Source: Actinomycetota bacterium
Lineage (GTDB): Bacteria > Actinomycetota > Actinomycetes > Nanopelagicales > Nanopelagicaceae
Length of the DNA stretch: 9,314 bases
Assembly: GCA_026392815.1 (NCBI GenBank)
Contig: JAPLBI010000163.1
Location: 715-10,028, forward strand
Direction of reading: 5' to 3'
Shown here: piece after piece, positions 5,822-9,314 of the stretch
Position numbering within the stretch: position 1 is the first letter of the stretch
How the letters are laid out: every line of letters begins with the position of its first letter
The notes under the pieces: model-generated
Told to the model about the DNA's origin: nothing
Seen by the model: only the letters and a program-made list of their open reading frames with translations
Database searches by the model: none
Position numbers and translations under genes: made by a program

Positions 5822-6538
5822 ATGCCTAAGAGCTCTGAAAACACCAATTACCGAATTCTCGTCGTCGATGATGAATCCAGTATCAGCGACTTAATCTCAA
5901 CAAGTCTGCGCTTCGTCGGTTTTGAAGTTCGCACTGCTGCGACCGGCTCTGAAGCTTTAACAGTTGCTGAAGAATTCAAACCGCATGCTGTCGTACTCGA
6001 TGTGATGCTTCCAGATTCAGATGGTTTTGAAGTCTGTCGCCAATTGCGCAGCGAAGGTTTAAATATTGGCGTTCTCTTCTTAACTGCTAAAGATGGCATG
6101 GAAGATAAAGTTGCTGGGTTAACAATCGGTGGCGATGATTACATGACCAAACCATTTAGTTTGGAAGAACTTGTTGCGCGTTTGCGTGCTCTGCTTCGCC
6201 GTATCGGTGTTGCTGAGATAAATACCGACGATGAAAAGATTCGCTTCGCCGATCTTGAACTAAATGAAGCAACTCATGAAGTTCGTCGTGGCGGCGTTTT
6301 GCTTGAGACGTCACCTACTGAATTTCAACTACTACGTTACCTTTTGATTAACGCTGATCGCGTAGTCTCTAAATCTCAAATCCTTGATCATGTATGGCAA
6401 TACGATTTCCGCGGTGATGCCGGAATCGTCGAAACTTATATTTCTTACCTGCGTAAGAAGATCGATATCTTCGACCCACCACTAATTCATACGGTCCGCG
6501 GCGTTGGTTATCGCCTTCGCTTGCCTGCAGCGAAGTAG
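5822..6538 (+). CDS. OmpR/PhoB-family response regulator
   Basis: DNA-binding half of a two-component system, 238 residues. The receiver domain (about 11-125) has the acidic pair Asp16-Asp17, phosphoacceptor Asp60 in VVLDVMLPDSDGFE, the switch Thr88 in FLTAKD and the conserved Lys110-Pro111 in MTKPFSLEEL, so it should be phosphorylatable. The C-terminal winged-helix domain (about 140-234) shows SPTEFQLLRYLL, SKSQILDHVW, VETYISYLRKKID and IHTVRGVGYRL, the classic trans_reg_C signature. It is followed 8 bases later by a sensor kinase gene, its likely partner. Repeats directly upstream suggest autoregulation. It resembles actinobacterial regulators of the MprA/TrcR/TcrX kind, but the exact orthologue and regulon cannot be named from sequence. 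Confidence 0.93.
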   Translation: MPKSSENTNYRILVVDDESSISDLISTSLRFVGFEVRTAATGSEALTVAEEFKPHAVVLDVMLPDSDGFEVCRQLRSEGLNIGVLFLTAKDGMEDKVAGLTIGGDDYMTKPFSLEELVARLRALLRRIGVAEINTDDEKIRFADLELNEATHEVRRGGVLLETSPTEFQLLRYLLINADRVVSKSQILDHVWQYDFRGDAGIVETYISYLRKKIDIFDPPLIHTVRGVGYRLRLPAAK

Positions 6539-6546
6539 AATGAGGA

Positions 6547-7995
6547 ATGCCATCGTTCTCTAGTTGGAGTCTGCTCAACCGCCTGACTTTAGGTGTGGTT
6601 CTGCTTTCTACGCTAGGTGTTGTGGCATCAGATATCGCCGCTCAATCGCTACTTCGAAATTACTTAACACAAGAGGTAGATAACGAACTCCTAAGTGTCG
6701 CTGGTGGTTCTATGCCGCGGCTAGAAAGCGCTGGAATTGAATCTGATGAAGATGATTTCAACGGCAACGAAGCTCGTTCAATGCAGGTGCGCCCGCTGCG
6801 CAGTATTCCAACTGCAACATCAGTAACGTTAATTGGGCCAGCAGGAGTAGTGCTCGGTCAGATTGGTGGAGATCTAAATGCCACCGAGATAACCAGTTAT
6901 TTAAAGGCAATCACGCCAGAAAAAGCCGCTAAATATGGAGATCGCCCATTCACGATTGAAACTGACGATCATGATTTTCGCGTTCTTTTGCGAACACTTC
7001 CTTCTGGTTTAGGGAAGGTAGTCGTTGCACATTCATTTGAAGATATAGATCGTATTCTCGCGCGCTTGCAAGGTCTCTTTATTCTTATTGGCCTTTTTAT
7101 GATCTTCTTTATCGCACTCGCCTCTCGCAAGATGATTATTGTCGGACTTAAGCCGCTAGCTAACGTTGAAGCAACTGCCGAAAGAATCGCCGAAGGTGAT
7201 CTAACTGCGCGTCTTCCAGATGTAAAACCAAATACTGAAGTCGGGCGCTTGGTCGGTACGCTAAATACAATGTTGGGGCGAATTGAAGAATCTTTTGCTG
7301 CGCGTTTAGAAAGCGAAAGTAAATTACGCCGCTTTGTGGCCGATGCTTCACACGAACTTCGCACACCGATTACCGCTATCCGCGGCTTTGCCGAACTCCA
7401 TCGCCAGGGAGCAGTTACTGGTGAAGAGAAGACGAAAGAGCTAATCGGCCGTATCGAGAACGAATCAAAGCGAATGGGTTCACTTGTCGAAGATCTACTC
7501 CTTTTGGCTCGCCTTGATCAATCGCGGGAAATGAAATCAGATCCGGTTAACCTCACAAAAATTGTTTCCGATGCAGTTGCTTCTGCACGTGCCGCTGGAC
7601 AAAATCACACCGTAAACTTTAATGAGCAAGCTGAAGAAATTTATGCACTTGGAGATAAGGATCGAATTCATCAAGTTGTCGCAAACTTGCTTGCTAATGC
7701 GCGTACTCACACACCTGCCGGAACGGTTATCGATGTCTCTCTAAAGCAAGATATTGATGGAGTTCGTATTCGAATTGCCGATAACGGCCCTGGTTTATCA
7801 GATGCGGATCAAGCGCGAATCTTTGAGCGCTTCTATCGCGCTGATGCATCGCGGGTTCGCACAGATGGTGAAGGAACAGGTTTAGGACTTTCCATTGTTG
7901 ATGCGGTTATGCGCGCCCATGCTGGCGAAGTTAGTGTTGAATCCGAAGTCGGAAAAGGTGCGGTGTTTACCCTCTTTTTCCCGCTGGGAAGCTAG
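6547..7995 (+). CDS. Membrane sensor histidine kinase
   Basis: Partner kinase of the preceding regulator, 482 residues. Order: transmembrane helix 1 (about 13-33), an extracytoplasmic sensor region of about 140 residues (34-172) with no domain I recognise, transmembrane helix 2 (about 174-195), HAMP linker (about 196-250), HisKA with phosphoacceptor His269 in ADASHELRTPI, and an HATPase domain with N box NLLANARTHTP (380-390), G1 DNGPG (412-416), F box FERFYR (426-431) and G2 GTGLGLSIV (443-451). All catalytic boxes are intact. The first ATG after an in-frame stop is used; GAGGA touches it directly, too close for a normal ribosome binding site, so translation may rely on coupling to the regulator gene. 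The stop codon overlaps that of htpX on the opposite strand. The stimulus is unknown. Confidence 0.93.
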   Translation: MPSFSSWSLLNRLTLGVVLLSTLGVVASDIAAQSLLRNYLTQEVDNELLSVAGGSMPRLESAGIESDEDDFNGNEARSMQVRPLRSIPTATSVTLIGPAGVVLGQIGGDLNATEITSYLKAITPEKAAKYGDRPFTIETDDHDFRVLLRTLPSGLGKVVVAHSFEDIDRILARLQGLFILIGLFMIFFIALASRKMIIVGLKPLANVEATAERIAEGDLTARLPDVKPNTEVGRLVGTLNTMLGRIEESFAARLESESKLRRFVADASHELRTPITAIRGFAELHRQGAVTGEEKTKELIGRIENESKRMGSLVEDLLLLARLDQSREMKSDPVNLTKIVSDAVASARAAGQNHTVNFNEQAEEIYALGDKDRIHQVVANLLANARTHTPAGTVIDVSLKQDIDGVRIRIADNGPGLSDADQARIFERFYRADASRVRTDGEGTGLGLSIVDAVMRAHAGEVSVESEVGKGAVFTLFFPLGS

Positions 7996-8903
7996 TTTCC
8001 TAGAGACTCCATCGCGCGAAGAGTTGCGATGCGTTCTTCGATCGGTGGATGAGTCGAAAACATCTTGGAGACAGCTTTCCCGTCTAGGGGTGATTCAATC
8101 CAGATATGCGCAACGGCATTTGATTTCTGATGCACGATAGTTGAATCCGCAGCAAGTACTTCAAGTGCCTTGCGAAGTCCGGCAGGATTGCGAGTAAATG
8201 AAACAGCAGTGGCATCAGCGAGTGATTCACGACGGCGTGAAATTGCGCTCTTAAGTAGTGTTGCCGCAATTGGCGCCAGGATTAAAACAAAGAGCGAAAC
8301 TACCAACATGATTGGGTTGGCGTTGCTATCGCGATCGCGACGTCCGCCACCGAACCACATCATGCGCATTAAGAAATCACTCAAAATGGCAATCGCACCT
8401 GCCGTTGTTGCAGCAACTGCTGAAACAAGGGTGTCACGATTGGCAACGTGCGCCATCTCGTGAGCAATTACGCCTTGCAGTTCGTCGCGATCCATAACTT
8501 CCAAGATGCGAGTAGTAAATGCAATAAGTGCGTGATCGGGATCGCGCCCTGTTGCAAAAGCGTTTGGTGCGGTGTCGACCACAATTGCAACCTGTGGCAT
8601 AGGTAGTCCACTTGCGATGACCACTTCTTCAATGACGTTAAAGAGTTCGGGGTTATCTTCGCGCTGAATTAACTTGGCACCGGTCATCTTTAAAACTAAT
8701 TTATCTGAGCCGTAATAAGAGCCCCAGACGCCAATTAGTGAAATACCAACTGCGAGTGGCACCATAAAAGTTGATGTGCCAGCGCCGAAGTAAGTTAGCG
8801 CGGCATATGCAACAAGTCCGGTGAGTAGACCCATTGAAGCAAGAAGGAAATAGGTCTTTCCTTTATTTGCGCTCTGCTGGGCGCGAAAATCATTTATTGC
8901 CAT
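7992..8903 (-). CDS. htpX: Membrane zinc metalloprotease HtpX (M48B)
   Basis: Membrane-bound protease that degrades misfolded or damaged membrane proteins, with its active site facing the cytoplasm in characterised homologues. It has 303 residues, near the usual 280-300. Two N-terminal transmembrane helices (about 17-39 and 46-64) come before the catalytic domain. VIAHEMAHVANRD (145-157) provides the HExxH zinc site (His148, Glu149, His152), and SRRRESLADATA (222-233) gives the third ligand Glu226. Further helices lie at about 160-178 and 198-218, separated by a Gly/Arg/Asp-rich loop, and FSTHPPIEERI (282-292) closes the domain. It lies 6 bases behind lemA on the same strand, a common bacterial pairing. 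A weak GGTAAC inside lemA is the only Shine-Dalgarno-like sequence, so coupling to lemA is likely. Confidence 0.95.
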   Translation of the reverse strand: MAINDFRAQQSANKGKTYFLLASMGLLTGLVAYAALTYFGAGTSTFMVPLAVGISLIGVWGSYYGSDKLVLKMTGAKLIQREDNPELFNVIEEVVIASGLPMPQVAIVVDTAPNAFATGRDPDHALIAFTTRILEVMDRDELQGVIAHEMAHVANRDTLVSAVAATTAGAIAILSDFLMRMMWFGGGRRDRDSNANPIMLVVSLFVLILAPIAATLLKSAISRRRESLADATAVSFTRNPAGLRKALEVLAADSTIVHQKSNAVAHIWIESPLDGKAVSKMFSTHPPIEERIATLRAMESLGN

Positions 8904-8909
8904 TGTTTG

Positions 8910-9314
8910 TTAGAAAGTTACCTTTGGCACGTTGCGATCTTGTGGATCTTCAACTTCATAAAATTCGCGCTCTGTAACCTTGGCAAAACCTGCGAAAAAG
9001 TTGGTGGGGATGGTTTTTACAGCAGTATTGAGGTTACGAACATTGTCGTTGTAGAACTGACGTGAGAAGGCAACTTTATTTTCAGTAGTTGAAAGTTCTT
9101 CTTGTAGAGATAAGAAGTTTGATGATGCTTTGAGATCTGGGTAAGCCTCAGCAACTGCGAGCAAACCGCGGAGCGCTTGCGTCAACATTCCATCAGCGGC
9201 TGCAACATCGGCAACGCCTGAAGCAGTGGTCGCCTTAGCGCGCGCTGTGACGACGGCATCGAAGGTGCCTTGTTCGTGCGCGGCATAACCTTTTACGGTT
9301 TCAACTAAATTTGG
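8910..9314 (-). CDS. lemA: LemA family protein, C-terminal part (cut by window edge)
   Basis: The last 134 residues are visible, starting PNLVETVKGYAAHEQGTF at the right edge, a close match to the LemA signature that follows the N-terminal membrane helix. AYPDLKASSNFLSLQEELSTTEN, split here as AYPDLKASSNF and LSLQEELSTTEN, and the YNDNVRNLNTAVKTIPTN segment (in two parts YNDNVRNLN and TAVKTIPTN) are further family hallmarks of this helical bundle. The open frame continues through the edge; the ATG at 9188 is an internal Met, not the start. About 45-55 residues, including the membrane anchor, should lie beyond. LemA proteins have no firm biochemical role but often sit beside htpX, as here, and a part in membrane homeostasis is inferred from that link. 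Gene order is lemA then htpX, probably one transcript. Confidence 0.94.
   Translation of the reverse strand, partial: PNLVETVKGYAAHEQGTFDAVVTARAKATTASGVADVAAADGMLTQALRGLLAVAEAYPDLKASSNFLSLQEELSTTENKVAFSRQFYNDNVRNLNTAVKTIPTNFFAGFAKVTEREFYEVEDPQDRNVPKVTF

Noticed and set aside
6969..7364. Leftward 131-residue Arg/Ser-rich frame inside the histidine kinase gene
   Set aside because: Its composition is typical of an antisense shadow, and the kinase HAMP and HisKA regions on the plus strand explain the sequence.
9186..9188. ATG as the lemA start
   Set aside because: The frame upstream to the window edge encodes the conserved LemA segment PNLVETVKGYAAHE, so this Met is internal.

Overview
The window is a gene-dense stretch of chromosome from what looks like a low-to-mid-GC actinobacterium. 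The crgA cell-division gene, the pstP-pknB kinase/phosphatase pair converging on trpG, and a pheA-serS pair are all actinobacterial signatures. Base composition (roughly mid-to-high 40s % GC by eye), very short gaps and compact proteins fit a streamlined lineage such as the freshwater acI group (Nanopelagicales), but that assignment is inference. No mobile element, phage gene, CRISPR array, tRNA or rRNA gene was seen.

Layout. Bases 1-2310 are three leftward genes: a glycerophosphodiester phosphodiesterase, prephenate dehydratase (pheA) and the first 240 codons of seryl-tRNA synthetase (serS, cut by the left edge). A 56-base divergent gap leads to rightward pstP (PP2C phosphatase) and pknB (PASTA Ser/Thr kinase), overlapping by ATGA. 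pknB runs tail-to-tail into leftward trpG. A 99-base divergent region carrying a 15-bp tandem repeat separates trpG from rightward crgA. After a 134-base gap with apparent operator repeats come an OmpR-type response regulator and its sensor kinase. The kinase gene ends on the same CTAG as leftward htpX, which lies behind lemA (cut by the right edge).

Functional themes. PknB/PstP and CrgA belong to the control of peptidoglycan synthesis and division. The histidine kinase pair, HtpX and LemA suggest envelope sensing and membrane protein quality control. PheA and TrpG serve aromatic amino acid (and possibly folate) synthesis. Compared with the well-known order fhaB-pstP-rodA-pbpA-pknA-pknB-trpG-crgA, the block here lacks rodA, pbpA, pknA and the FHA genes between or beside the retained members, and PstP has no membrane anchor.

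Regulation. At least four genes (pheA, the phosphodiesterase gene, pstP, crgA), and less clearly the response regulator gene, have a -10-like hexamer ending 6-7 bases before the start codon and no Shine-Dalgarno sequence. That is the arrangement expected for leaderless actinobacterial mRNAs. Genes internal to operons (serS, pknB) have recognisable ribosome binding sites instead. The least explained structures are the four-copy 15-bp repeat before crgA and the TCTCA array before the response regulator. I found no clearly new multi-gene system.
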